From the NCBI RefSeq assembly GCF_014200495.1, contig NZ_JACHBY010000014.1, positions 1-64,000 of the forward strand: 64,000 bases of DNA, given 5' to 3'. A model generated the notes under the pieces. The model made no database searches, was not told the DNA's origin, and saw only the letters and a list, made by a program, of their open reading frames with translations. Positions 39,241 to 48,131 of this stretch are shown here, one piece after another. How positions within the stretch are numbered: the stretch's first letter is position 1; each line of letters begins with the position of its first letter. A program made the position numbers and the translations under genes. This DNA is from Mucilaginibacter geliditolerans (GTDB lineage Bacteria; Bacteroidota; Bacteroidia; Sphingobacteriales; Sphingobacteriaceae).

Positions 39241-40670
39241 TGGCAGAAATAGGTTTAAGGAAATGGGTGATCACCGGTACCGTTATTATGGGCGCATTGC
39301 TGGAGTTAATTGATACGACGGTTGTCAATGTGTCTTTTCCGCAAATCCAGCGGAATCTCGGCGGCGGGTTGAGCGATGCCGCCTGGATGATCACCGGGTA
39401 CAGTATTGCGAATGTTATTATTCTACCGATGTCCGGCTGGCTGGGCAACTACTTCGGTCGTAAAAATTATTTTTTAATATCCATTATTCTGTTTACGCTG
39501 GCATCTCTGTTATGCGGGCAGTCACATACCCTTGGCGAGCTGATAGGCTTCCGGATATTGCAGGGGCTCGCCGGAGGTGGCCTGCTCTCTACGGCACAAG
39601 CGATCCTGCTGGATACCTGGCCACATGAACAGGCCAGCACAGCTACCGTCTTGTTTAGCGCAGGCGCCATTTTTGGTCCTACAGTAGGCCCTGCAATCGG
39701 CGGTTATATTATAGACCATGCAGCCTGGCGCTGGATATTTTATGTAAACATTCCTTTTGGGATTTTAGCCGCGGCCTTCACTTACTGGTTTTTGCGGCCC
39801 ACACCGCATGCAGGTAAAGGCAAACAAGTCGACTGGTTGGGTATCGGACTGCTGGCATTAACCGTCGGCAGCTTACAATTCATTTTAGAAAAGGGACAGG
39901 ACTTTGGATGGTTTTCCAACACTTATATCGTATTGCTGACCATTGTAGCAGTAATCGGACTTATACTGTTTTTACGCCGTGAATTAAAAATTGATTACCC
40001 GGTGGTCAACTTTAAGATCATGCGCCACAAAAGTTTCGCTGCCGGGATGATCACATCCTTCGTATTTGGAGTGGCCTTCTACGGATCGTTATTCCTATTT
40101 CCGATATTTTGTCAAACCATACTGGGCTTTTCAGCACAAAGAACTGGCTTGTTGCTTGCGCCAAGCGGTCTGTTTACTTTATTGACCATGCCGGTTGTCG
40201 GTGTTTTATTGAAGAAAAAAGTACCTGCACAATTCATAGCAACATTTGGCGCTATCCTCTTTTTTAGCTTTTCTTTTTGGCTGGGCCATTTTGGAATGTC
40301 ATCAACCCCGGGTGATTTCTTTTGGCCTTTAGCCTTGCGGGGGGTAGGCATGGCGATGTTATTTGTTCCGATACTCAACGTGGCTGTAGCCAATTTACAG
40401 GGAGCGGAAATCGGCCAGGGAACCGGCTTGAACAATATGATGCGCCAGTTGGGCGGCTCATTGGGTATCGCGGTGATCACCATTTTTATCCACTTCCGTT
40501 TTTTGTCGCATATACAAGCCCTCCAACCTGTAGCAGGCAGTCTAACGGCTGCTGCTAATAAACAGGGGCTGCTGCTGACTTATCATGATTCTTACCTGGC
40601 AGTAGGCCTCATTATGCTGATAGGAATACCCCTGTTATATATGGCACCGCTTAAAAAGCGCGCGGCATGA
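39241..40670 (+). CDS. DHA2-family MFS drug-efflux transporter (EmrB/QacA-like)
   Basis: Proton-driven inner-membrane exporter of the DHA2 family, with 14 predicted membrane segments in 476 residues. Diagnostic text includes LLELIDTTVVNVSFPQIQRN in the first helix and loop, SGWLGNYFGRKNYFL (motif A) and GPTVGPAIGGYI (motif C). I start it at ATG 39241 (MAEIGLRKW), because an upstream frame from 39012 overlaps the preceding TetR gene and lacks membrane character. EmrB-type pumps usually sit beside a periplasmic adaptor (EmrA/HlyD) and an outer-membrane channel; neither is next to it. It overlaps the MarR fragment by four bases (ATGA). Confidence 0.88.
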
Positions 40671-40864
40671 AAATAGACGAAGAAATACAAAGCATTAATT
40701 TTGAGGACAATTACCAAAGGGCAGTTACCAATATCCATTACACTTGTGGCTGGTTAAACAATGTTCTGCGAGGCGAAATGAAAACAAGAGATTTTTTAGT
40801 GGGCAATCTTTCCGAAGAAGAGGCCGAAACGTTAAGTAATCTTTTGGACAAAGTGAGGGGATGA
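40667..40864 (+). pseudogene. MarR-family regulator with internal deletion (65 residues)
   Basis: The first part (MKIDEEIQSINFEDNYQRAV, then IHYTCGWLNNVL) matches the N-terminal dimerisation helix of Bacteroidota MarR regulators. The last part (NLSEEEAETLSNLLDKVRG) matches their C-terminal helix. The winged-helix DNA-binding middle of about 80 residues is absent, yet the frame is preserved. The join seems to lie around LRGEMKTRDF. It is translationally coupled to the pump gene through ATGA. It could still dimerise and act as a dominant-negative partner, or be simple decay. Confidence 0.65.
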
Positions 40865-40897
40865 TTTTACCAAAAAATTAAAAAATTATTTTATGCT

Positions 40898-40921
40898 TAT
40901 ATTTGTAGCGAGTGTTACATT
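40898..40921 (+). promoter_or_regulatory. Promoter -7 element overlapping a TetR operator
   Basis: TATATTTG (40898-40905) fits TAnnTTTG. It overlaps the operator-like TTTGTAGCGAGTGTTACATT (40902-40921), which resembles the two sites at 41535 and 41563. It lies 12 bases before the TetR start codon at 40934, suggesting autorepression. Confidence 0.65.
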
Positions 40922-40933
40922 CAATACAAATTT

Positions 40934-41524
40934 ATGCCTCGGGTTCAATTATTTGATAAGGAAAAAGTATTAAAAAATGCCATGGAGGTGTTTTGGAAAA
41001 AAGGTTTTAACGGTACATCCACTCGCGACCTGGAAAAGGCTACAGGTCTGGGGACTTCCAGTATCTATAATTCATTTGGCGATAAAGAGTCTTTATTCTT
41101 TGAAACATTGCAATATTACCTGGAAGCTGAAAAGTTTAAAGTCAGTCAAAGCATACAGGGTTCAACATCTGCCCTTCAGGCCCTCAAAGCGTTAATTGAG
41201 TGCCTGCTACATAAAGGAGGTACGGCCGAAATAGAGGTTATGGGTTGCTTCATGGTCAATTCCATTACCGAACTGGCTAACCATCATCCCCGGTTAAGTC
41301 AATTTGCTATCGACACAAGGACGGGCGCAATTACTAAATTAAAGGAACTTCTTCAAAAGGCGCAGCAACAAGGTGAAATTCCCAAAGGGAACGATTCAAG
41401 TCAACTGGCCGTTTACCTACACACCGTTATCATGGGATTGAAAGTATCCGGCATGCTGGCGACAGATCCAAAAGAACTACAATCGGTCATTGATATCACC
41501 ATTCAAAACCTGACAAAATTATGA
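40934..41524 (+). CDS. TetR/AcrR-family regulator of the downstream propeller/SDR operon
   Basis: 196-residue repressor with the opening VQLFDKEKVLKNAMEVFWKK, then GFNGTSTRDLEKATGLGTSS and IYNSFGDKESLF. This is the AcrR/YxaF-like subgroup that often controls oxidoreductase genes. The C-terminal ligand domain has GCFMVNSITELANHHP, with a Cys at the position seen in that subgroup. Three related 20-base palindromes lie before (40902) and after (41535, 41563) the gene. The simplest reading is that it represses itself and the operon starting at 41598. Confidence 0.87.
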   Translation: MPRVQLFDKEKVLKNAMEVFWKKGFNGTSTRDLEKATGLGTSSIYNSFGDKESLFFETLQYYLEAEKFKVSQSIQGSTSALQALKALIECLLHKGGTAEIEVMGCFMVNSITELANHHPRLSQFAIDTRTGAITKLKELLQKAQQQGEIPKGNDSSQLAVYLHTVIMGLKVSGMLATDPKELQSVIDITIQNLTKL

Positions 41525-41534
41525 TGTTTATTTA

Positions 41535-41582
41535 TTTGTAGCGATCGTTACAAATAAATAGATTTGTAGCATACGTTACAAA
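41535..41582 (+). promoter_or_regulatory. Promoter of the 41598 operon covered by two TetR operators
   Basis: Two 20-base near-palindromes lie at 41535-41554 (TTTGTAGCGATCGTTACAAA) and 41563-41582 (TTTGTAGCATACGTTACAAA). A textbook Bacteroidota promoter is embedded in them: -33 TTTG at 41535-41538, a 20-base spacer, and -7 TAGATTTG at 41559-41566. One operator therefore covers the -33 box and the other the -7 box. The start codon follows 16 bases later. Confidence 0.8.
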
Positions 41583-41597
41583 CTAACATCATAAATC

Positions 41598-42797
41598 ATG
41601 AACACGATTAACCAAGTAACACCGCAATCGGCGGGGGCATTGGCCTTCAGCCCTGACGGTGTCCTATTCTTAGGCGATAATAAACTGGGAGCCGTTTTCG
41701 CCTTTGAGACCGAACGCGGCCAGGCCCCGGCCTTGCTTGATCCCTTCATTTTCGAATCGATTGACGAGAAGATTGCCGCAAAGCTGGGCGTTACAGCCAA
41801 AAGCCTGGTGATGAACGGAATGGCAGTCCATCCCGTAACACGCCAGCCATACCTGTCAGTCGGCGTGCGCAAAGGCGATAGTCTGGAGCCAGCAGTCGTA
41901 AGTGTCTCTCTGGATGGGGAGGTTCACCCGTTCGATCTCTCATCGTCAAATGTGACGGTGCACCGATTGACTGACGTTCCCGACGAAAACAAGCACTTTA
42001 AGTCACGGGCAGGCACTTTCCCATACCCGCCAGCGGAAGTCTTTGAAGCGAAGGCGCGAACACCGCTTCGTTCTATGACAATTGTGGATTTGAAATTTCA
42101 CGCTGGAGAAGTTTATGTCGCCGGTGTCTCGAACCAGGAGTTTTCTTCTACTTTGCGCCGGATAACTTATCCGTTTACCGGTGCGGCCAGTGAGACGCAA
42201 TTAGAAATTTATCACGTCGCTCATGGCATCTACGAAACCCGCGCGCCGATAAGGGCAATGCAATTTGCCAACATCGATGGTGAGGATACACTTGTAGCCG
42301 CCTACGCCTGCAGCCCACTCGTTACCATTCCGGTTTCCGAGCTTAATCATGGCGCGAAAATAACGGGTAAAACAATCGGCGATATGGGCAACGGTCAACC
42401 AATAAGCATGGTTGCCTACCGTGACGGTGATCAGGATAAATTGTTTATCACTATTCTTGGTCGCGGTCCTATGATAGTTCCGATTTCCGGAATTAGCTCT
42501 GCCGAAGGCTTCACACCTGAGAACCGTCCTGCCCAGGGCCCTATGCTGGATCAACACCCTGCTATGCCTGCCGGGCCGGTTGGCAAACAAGTGCTATTTG
42601 TCGGATCCTCTTTACTGGCTGATTTGTTTAGTGATCGATTCTTTGTCTCGCTGACCCGTTACCCTGATACCGGCGATCTGACACTTGAAACCCTGATGGT
42701 TAGCCCACTTCCCGCAAGGATAGACAAGATCTGGGTTGAGTTCGATTTCCCAGGTGTCGAGTTTTCAATGAAGCCAAAGGCAGCTCAACACGCATAG
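41598..42797 (+). CDS. Uncharacterised beta-propeller-like cytoplasmic protein
   Basis: The 399-residue protein has no signal peptide. Repeating beta-rich stretches suggest a propeller: GALAFSPDGVLFLGDNKLGA, MNGMAVHPVTRQPYLSVGV, TIVDLKFHAGEVYVAGVSN and SMVAYRDGDQDKLFITILG. I do not recognise a named family. Its stop codon is two bases before the next start codon, so it is almost certainly co-translated with the 42800 product. Base composition is visibly richer in G+C than the neighbouring TetR and MFS genes. This points to recent acquisition, perhaps from a proteobacterium. Control by the TetR at 40934 is strongly suggested by the promoter-embedded operators. Confidence 0.75.
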   Translation: MNTINQVTPQSAGALAFSPDGVLFLGDNKLGAVFAFETERGQAPALLDPFIFESIDEKIAAKLGVTAKSLVMNGMAVHPVTRQPYLSVGVRKGDSLEPAVVSVSLDGEVHPFDLSSSNVTVHRLTDVPDENKHFKSRAGTFPYPPAEVFEAKARTPLRSMTIVDLKFHAGEVYVAGVSNQEFSSTLRRITYPFTGAASETQLEIYHVAHGIYETRAPIRAMQFANIDGEDTLVAAYACSPLVTIPVSELNHGAKITGKTIGDMGNGQPISMVAYRDGDQDKLFITILGRGPMIVPISGISSAEGFTPENRPAQGPMLDQHPAMPAGPVGKQVLFVGSSLLADLFSDRFFVSLTRYPDTGDLTLETLMVSPLPARIDKIWVEFDFPGVEFSMKPKAAQHA

Positions 42798-42799
42798 TT

Positions 42800-43495
42800 A
42801 TGCAGATCCGCATCTCTCCCGAGGCCAAGGTGCTTCCCACAAATACCTTGCGGTTCTACATACATTTTTCAAGGCCGGGAGAGGCGCACTTTTATCGTGA
42901 GCAGCTCCGGCTGATAAACGAGGGGGGGCAGGTTGTACCTGACCCTTTTCTTGTTCTATCTCAGGAGCTATGGTCTCGTGATGGGAGCCGCCTGACGGTG
43001 CTGATGGAGCCTGGAAGAATTAAACGCGGAATGGGTGAAGACCCTTCTCACGAGCCGGCATTTGTCGTCGGGCGAATTTACAGCCTTGTCATCACAGCGC
43101 TCGGACAAACAGCGCGCCACACCTTCCGTGTAAGCGATCCCGTTCTGGAAGCGATCGACGAGATCGGCTGGCGTATCGTTTCACCAATGGTGGGGAGCCT
43201 CGATCCCGTCGTCGTGCATTTCGACAGGGTTATGGACGCTGCCCTTTGCGAGGATGAGATTAGGATTTTGACATCTTCCGGAGAGGTAGTTCAGGCGCGT
43301 ATATCACTCGCACGGGACGGGACCACAATGCAGTTTATTCCGAGCCACCCCTGGAACGCCGGGGAGCATAGCCTCGTCGTCTCAGATCGCTTCGAAGACG
43401 TTTGCGGCAACAGATTGGGCGAGGCACTGGATCATGACCTGAACGCAGCCGGAAGACCACGGGCCGGGATGATCAGTTTTATTCCGCGCAGCTAA
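42800..43495 (+). CDS. Uncharacterised Ig-like-domain protein paired with the propeller protein
   Basis: A 231-residue protein without signal peptide. It seems to hold two beta-sandwich units. The first has TNTLRFYIHFSRPGEAHFYR and the motif LMEPGRIKRGMGEDPSHE. The second has VGSLDPVVVHFDRVMDAALC and FIPSHPWNAGEHSLVVSDRF and resembles SbsA-type Ig-like domains. No catalytic motif is evident. The coding DNA is strongly G+C-rich; one 60-base line (43141-43200) holds 35 G or C. Start is fixed by the two-base spacing from the preceding gene. Function unknown; it is probably a partner of the propeller protein. Confidence 0.72.
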   Translation: MQIRISPEAKVLPTNTLRFYIHFSRPGEAHFYREQLRLINEGGQVVPDPFLVLSQELWSRDGSRLTVLMEPGRIKRGMGEDPSHEPAFVVGRIYSLVITALGQTARHTFRVSDPVLEAIDEIGWRIVSPMVGSLDPVVVHFDRVMDAALCEDEIRILTSSGEVVQARISLARDGTTMQFIPSHPWNAGEHSLVVSDRFEDVCGNRLGEALDHDLNAAGRPRAGMISFIPRS

Positions 43496-43546
43496 AATTG
43501 TATTTAATTTCTCTTATAAATAACACATCGTTACAAAGTAAACATT

Positions 43547-44275
43547 ATGAAAAAATTAGAAAATAAAGTCGCTGTTATTACTGGCGCTACCTCGGGCATG
43601 GCCCTGGCAACAGCCAAATTATTCGTAGAAGAAGGCGCTTATGTATTTATTACCGGTCGCAGGCAAAAAGAACTGGATGAAGCCGTTGCAGCCATTGGCA
43701 GCAATGTGACCGGATTTTTGGGTGATTCGGCAAACCTGTCAGACCTCGACCGCTTATTCGAAACGGTTAAGCGGGAAAAAGAACATATAGATGTATTGTA
43801 TGCCAGTGCCGGTGTCGCAGACTTTGTACCCTTTGGAGAGGTCAGTGAAGAAAGCTTTGATAAGCAGTTTAACCTCAATGCAAAGGGTACTTTTTTTACA
43901 GTGCAAAAGGCGCTCCCATTGCTCCGTGACCACGCGTCTATCATCATGACCGGCACAATAGCCGCAAGAAAAGGAATGCCAAACCTAAGTGTATATGGTG
44001 CCAGCAAGGCCGGCCTTCTGACTTATGCCAAAGCATGGACCAACGAACTAAAATCAAGGGGCATCCGAATTAACGTCATTAGTCCAGGCCCAATTGAGAC
44101 GGCTGCTTTTGAAGGAAAGGATGACATGAAGAAGCACATGGCTTCACTTATTCCGATGGGGCGTATGGGGCAATCTGAAGAAATCGCTACTACGGCGCTA
44201 TTCCTGGCATCAGCAGATTCGAGCTTCATTACAGGTAGTGAAATTTGTGTTGATGGTGGTATGGCACAGGTATGA
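43547..44275 (+). CDS. SDR-family NAD(P)-dependent oxidoreductase
   Basis: Classical short-chain dehydrogenase/reductase of 242 residues. The nucleotide-binding loop reads TGATSGMALA, so the third glycine of the usual TGxxxGxG is Ala. The active-site motif is YGASK, and the position that is normally the catalytic Ser reads Thr (IIMTGTIAA). LYASAGVADF takes the place of the NNAG motif. The C-terminus GSEICVDGGMAQV is typical. It sits 51 bases after the Ig-like gene, and a half-operator (CGTTACAAA, 43529-43537) lies in the gap. It may therefore also answer to the TetR at 40934. G+C content here returns towards that of the host. Confidence 0.87.
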   Translation: MKKLENKVAVITGATSGMALATAKLFVEEGAYVFITGRRQKELDEAVAAIGSNVTGFLGDSANLSDLDRLFETVKREKEHIDVLYASAGVADFVPFGEVSEESFDKQFNLNAKGTFFTVQKALPLLRDHASIIMTGTIAARKGMPNLSVYGASKAGLLTYAKAWTNELKSRGIRINVISPGPIETAAFEGKDDMKKHMASLIPMGRMGQSEEIATTALFLASADSSFITGSEICVDGGMAQV

Positions 44276-44295
44276 TTTAATTACTAAAGCAAATG

Positions 44296-44466
44296 ATCAA
44301 TGAAACGTTCTCCTTTTAAAAAGCTAAAAAAATTAGGAGGACGTTCATTGATGGCTTTAACAGAAGAAATAAGTTTTGGCGTGATATAGCTTCCTGTATT
44401 ACGCCAAAATCATACAAAAAGAGTGAGTTTTGGCGCGATATAACTTTTTATATCACGCCAAAACTC
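44296..44466. repeat. Three stacked inverted repeats after the SDR gene
   Basis: Arms ATCAATGAAACGTTCTCCT (44296-44314) and AGGAGGACGTTCATTGAT (44335-44352) form a long imperfect hairpin. A second hairpin built on TTTTGGCGT/ACGCCAAAA lies at 44371-44411, and a third with 18-base arms and one mismatch (starting GAGTTTTGGCG) lies at 44425-44466. The first could terminate the SDR operon. The last two are copies of each other and look REP- or MITE-like. Confidence 0.6.
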
Positions 44467-44474
44467 AATAAAGT

Positions 44475-44555
44475 TGGTTAAATAACAGACTGAATAATCA
44501 TTAAATGATTCATTTAATGACAAATACAAAAATTGTTCGTTAGTAAAATACAATT
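44475..44555. repeat. Dispersed repeat, copy 2, with perfect palindrome
   Basis: It aligns with 35638-35716. Within it, 44498-44520 is a perfect 23-base palindrome with half-site TCATTAAATGA around one central T. The repeat ends in GTAAAATACAATT, with another partial copy (AAAATACAA) close behind. Confidence 0.6.
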
Positions 44556-44757
44556 TCGTTTGATAATAAAATACAAAGTAAAAAATGCGTCTAATGTTTT
44601 TTTACCTTTTACTAAATGAGATAGGCATATGTTAAGGGGCGGAAGATTTGCAAGATTTATTAAAGTTATGTGAGTAGTCAAGGAAAACTTGACAGCTGCA
44701 AATTTAAAATCTGAAACTTAATGTGATTGTTAAATACGGGGAGATACATTTTTAATT

Positions 44758-44790
44758 ATTCAACAGTTCGGTTTTTCCGAACTGTTGAAT
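44758..44790. terminator. Strong bidirectional hairpin terminator
   Basis: ATTCAACAGTTCGG (44758-44771) and CCGAACTGTTGAAT (44777-44790) pair perfectly over 14 bases with a five-T loop, followed by TTT. It lies at the left edge of the primase-helicase cassette and could end transcription from either side. Confidence 0.7.
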
Positions 44791-44797
44791 TTTGATA

Positions 44798-44950
44798 AGA
44801 CCAAAAGACTATTTCAATTTTTTAAAATATGTTACAGTTGTGTTACAGCTCAATTTTGACCTTTCAAAAATAATCCGTAAATTGGCCTTTGTAAATCAGA
44901 AACGATGATTTGCCTCATGGTAAGTTGGTTACCCCGAAAGCCTCATAATC
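44798..44950. repeat. Cassette-flanking direct repeat A
   Basis: 153 bases that align end to end with 49827-49979. Both start AGACCAAAAGACTATTT, share long identical runs (such as GTTACAGCTCAATTTTGA and TGTAAATCAGAAACG) and end at CTCATAATC, the anticodon-loop sequence of the island's attachment core. This copy has lost the TTTTGGTC that completes the core in copy B. The pair encloses the primase-helicase and Fic genes. Confidence 0.75.
44830..44848 (+). repeat. Island repeat copy 3
   Basis: TGTTACAGTTGTGTTACAG, matching TGTTAYRRWTRTGTTACAG. It lies inside direct repeat A, 93 bases before the core-like CTCATAATC. Confidence 0.65.
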
Positions 44951-45059
44951 TGAGCCTTTAAATAACCAGTCAATTTTTATTTTCTTGAAACCAACTAAGC
45001 CGATTCCATCCAAAGTTTTCACGATCATTATGAAATTGGTTTGCAATCTGGGCATTAAA

Positions 45060-48044
45060 TTAGAACAACCTTTCTTCTAAAAGGTCTTTCCAAATAATAA
45101 ATCCTTTGTTGTCATCAGAGTAGTCATGCACGATGCGGCTAAACTGTTCAGGGTTAGTTTCAAGATATTGTTGCCGCCCTTGTGATCGAATCTGTCCAAG
45201 GAGTCCATCTATCCGCTTTATATTCCGGTCAAGTTCATAGGCCAACTTTTCAATGTGCCATATATAAGTTGCCTCTTCAGTATCTAATGTTTCCCAAACC
45301 AAATGATATTGATTATTACCGGAAAGTAAAAACACAAATGAGAAAGGCTCCAATACAAAACGAAGTTTCAATATGGTTCGTTCGTGTTTTTGGGAAAGGT
45401 AACGGAGATGACGATGGTGCTTATATTGTTTAAGTGCCAAAATATTTTCTAATAGATCATCTTCGTTTGTATAAATCAATTGTTCATTGCCACCTTGTAT
45501 TTGCACGACATCCAATAGGTTTTCTTCACCTGCTGGGATGCCTTTAATGATTTCTTTATTTAGGAACCGGAACCTTACACTTTCAATGAGCTCGCGGTTT
45601 ATTTTATTAAGATCTTTGGAGGATGCTGATTTAAATACCAGCCTGTTATGTTGGAGAGTAACCCGGATATTAATCAACACAGTTGTGCATTTGAGGAACC
45701 GGATAAAGTAAGGTTTAAGAACCGTAAACTCTGGCCTGATATTTAAATTTTCTATTTCAAACTCAACTTCTTTTCCATTAAAGTCAGCAACTGCATATTT
45801 AAAAGCAATGCTACCAAACCTAAACTCCAAGTCTTCAATAGGCACTTCAATTTTTTCACTAATTTGATTGCTTACTGCTTCGCTTTCATCTATAGGACTT
45901 GTTAGGCCACTTTGATCAAGCTTTTTATAATACAGGTTCCTTTTCTGAAATAGTCTTTCCAGGTAGCTGATCTTGTGGTCGCGATAATCGTAAATGGCAG
46001 GTGATACTTCTGATCGCTGTACCCTACCAATGTATTGTATTAACTTGCCTTCAAAAGCGAATGGATAAACTAAGAATAGACATTCTATATTCTGAATGTC
46101 GGTTCCTTCGCCAAAATATTGACCTGTTGTGATCAGTACCTGGAAATCCCCTTTAGTTATGGCCGCCCATTTAGATTTTTTAGATAAGTCGGAATCTTCG
46201 CCACTTAACGCTATGGTATCGTAATGCTGTTTTAAATATTGTTGCAGAGAAGTAATATGCTCTTTTCGCTCTGTAATAATGACAGCTTTCTTGCCGGAAT
46301 TTAGCTGTGGTACCACATCATTTAAAATAAGTTGATTTCTTGCTGAATCATGGATCAAAATCTTAAAAAGTGTTTCGAACTTGTCTGTTTTGGTATTGAA
46401 AGGAACAAAGAGGTCGGTATCCCTAATGATAATTTGTGTACCTGTTTGATTTTGCACCTCCGGTGCTTTAACCTCATGGATGATTTCACCCAAATGAATA
46501 AATATCAATTTGCCATCGTTGTATTTCCTAAATGGCGTTGCAGTTAGTCCATACAGGTAGAAACTATTCAGTTTGCCAATAACCCGCTGATAAGTTTCCG
46601 CTGGAACATGGTGGCATTCATCAATGATGATGGTACCGAAAGCATTTATTAGCTCCGGGGAGTCTGTGGATTCTAATGCCTTTTCCATACTTTGGATCAT
46701 GGCAACAGTAATGTGTTTACCGGGCTTATTCTTTCCTTGCCCAATACGTCCAATATCCTTTTTAGGAATTCCCAGGAAGGATTCTATGCGTTCTATCCAT
46801 TGGTCTGCCAGTTGCTTGCGATGAACTAAAATGAGGGCTGGTTGCTGCTTGTCTTTTATAATGGCCAAACTCAATACCGTTTTACCGGAGCCTGGCGGCG
46901 CGACAATAATTCCGAAATCTTTTTTAGTAGCTGCTTGCTGCGCAGGTAACTGATATTCCCTTAACGCTATAGAACCTTTAAAACTGACTGGTTCTGCCTT
47001 TTTTCTTTGATCTTCGAGAACGTAGTCAATTTGTTGCTCTTTACAAAACCGTAATAATCTACCAATAAATCCACGGGGGATTGAAATTGATTCTGATGTT
47101 TCGTTCAGCAGTTTAAAGTAGCGTTTTACGCCAAATGTATTTTTATTGATGTTCTTTTTTATCTGGTATTCATTGTTGGCAAAGTTTAGTTCCTCTTTTA
47201 GGAAAGAGACAAGGGAAGCAGGCAATCCTATTCGGTTAATATGAATTTCATTGTTTAATATAATCTCCAGCTTACCCGTTATAGGCTGTTCTTTTTGAAA
47301 TAATCCTGCAGAAAGTTCGTCGTAATTAGTTTGCTCTTTGTAGATGTAATTGAGCTGACTTATGGTAATTCTGTTGATTGTTTTTAAAAATGCCCACTGA
47401 TCATCAAAGGGCTTTAATGTTTCAGGGTCAATAAAACAACTGTTGCCATTACTCAAACTCGTCTTATTTAATGGTATGGCAATGAGGTTACCTAAACCCT
47501 TTTTTGAGTGGTAATCCTGATTAGGAAAAAGCCGGTCGAAACTTGAGTTTTTATCGAACACGGAAATCACGCCTACTTTTTGTAATAGAGACATCATTAT
47601 CTTTCTGCTTCTGAATGCTTCATAAGGCTCTTCAAAAAATATCCATACGTGGCCGCCTTTGCCGGAACGAGAACGTTCTAAGTAGGCAGGTACATCATAC
47701 TCCTCACAAATTTTAATAAACGTCCTGCATTCCTCAATCCAATTCGCTTCATCAAAATCGGCAGCGATGAACCAGGATGTGTTATCCTGCAATAATGGGT
47801 AAAGGCCTACGACCTGTTCGCCTTTAAGATGTTTAATTAAATGATCGTCAGTCAAGAGTTGGTAAGTCTTATCAGTAAAGGTTTGAAAAGTACCTCCTTT
47901 CATTTGATGTAGCTTGTATCGGTGGGGATCTAAATTGTAAACTGGCATATAGCTGCTTTTGCCACTTTTCTCCCATCTTATTGCGAATACATCTTCTCTG
48001 CCTTTGAATAGGGATTTATACAGATTTAATCGGTCTTCTTTCAT
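45060..48044 (-). CDS. AEP primase-SF2 helicase fusion, TOTE-conflict-system type
   Basis: A 994-residue protein. The N-terminal 220 residues match the archaeo-eukaryotic primase domain that I recall from Pfam as AEP-TOTE. They contain LFKGREDVFAIRWEKSGKS, the metal-binding DFD (96-98) in WFIAADFDEANW, ERSRSGKGGHVWIFF (123-137) and FDRLFPNQD. A superfamily 2 helicase follows, with Walker A APPGSGKT (382-389), DECHH (475-479), TATP (501-504) and motif VI YIGRVQRS. The C-terminal 270 or so residues are unassigned, and I see no nuclease motif. It lies 87 bases downstream of the Fic gene on the same strand. The proposed role is defence against invading nucleic acids; biochemical activity is not known to me. 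Confidence 0.82.
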   Translation of the reverse strand: MKEDRLNLYKSLFKGREDVFAIRWEKSGKSSYMPVYNLDPHRYKLHQMKGGTFQTFTDKTYQLLTDDHLIKHLKGEQVVGLYPLLQDNTSWFIAADFDEANWIEECRTFIKICEEYDVPAYLERSRSGKGGHVWIFFEEPYEAFRSRKIMMSLLQKVGVISVFDKNSSFDRLFPNQDYHSKKGLGNLIAIPLNKTSLSNGNSCFIDPETLKPFDDQWAFLKTINRITISQLNYIYKEQTNYDELSAGLFQKEQPITGKLEIILNNEIHINRIGLPASLVSFLKEELNFANNEYQIKKNINKNTFGVKRYFKLLNETSESISIPRGFIGRLLRFCKEQQIDYVLEDQRKKAEPVSFKGSIALREYQLPAQQAATKKDFGIIVAPPGSGKTVLSLAIIKDKQQPALILVHRKQLADQWIERIESFLGIPKKDIGRIGQGKNKPGKHITVAMIQSMEKALESTDSPELINAFGTIIIDECHHVPAETYQRVIGKLNSFYLYGLTATPFRKYNDGKLIFIHLGEIIHEVKAPEVQNQTGTQIIIRDTDLFVPFNTKTDKFETLFKILIHDSARNQLILNDVVPQLNSGKKAVIITERKEHITSLQQYLKQHYDTIALSGEDSDLSKKSKWAAITKGDFQVLITTGQYFGEGTDIQNIECLFLVYPFAFEGKLIQYIGRVQRSEVSPAIYDYRDHKISYLERLFQKRNLYYKKLDQSGLTSPIDESEAVSNQISEKIEVPIEDLEFRFGSIAFKYAVADFNGKEVEFEIENLNIRPEFTVLKPYFIRFLKCTTVLINIRVTLQHNRLVFKSASSKDLNKINRELIESVRFRFLNKEIIKGIPAGEENLLDVVQIQGGNEQLIYTNEDDLLENILALKQYKHHRHLRYLSQKHERTILKLRFVLEPFSFVFLLSGNNQYHLVWETLDTEEATYIWHIEKLAYELDRNIKRIDGLLGQIRSQGRQQYLETNPEQFSRIVHDYSDDNKGFIIWKDLLEERLF

Positions 48045-48131
48045 AATGAATAATCTGTCAATCTTTTAAGATATTTGAGTAGTAATTAATCAATTACTAC
48101 AATTCAGATTTTATTTCAATTTATAAGTCTT

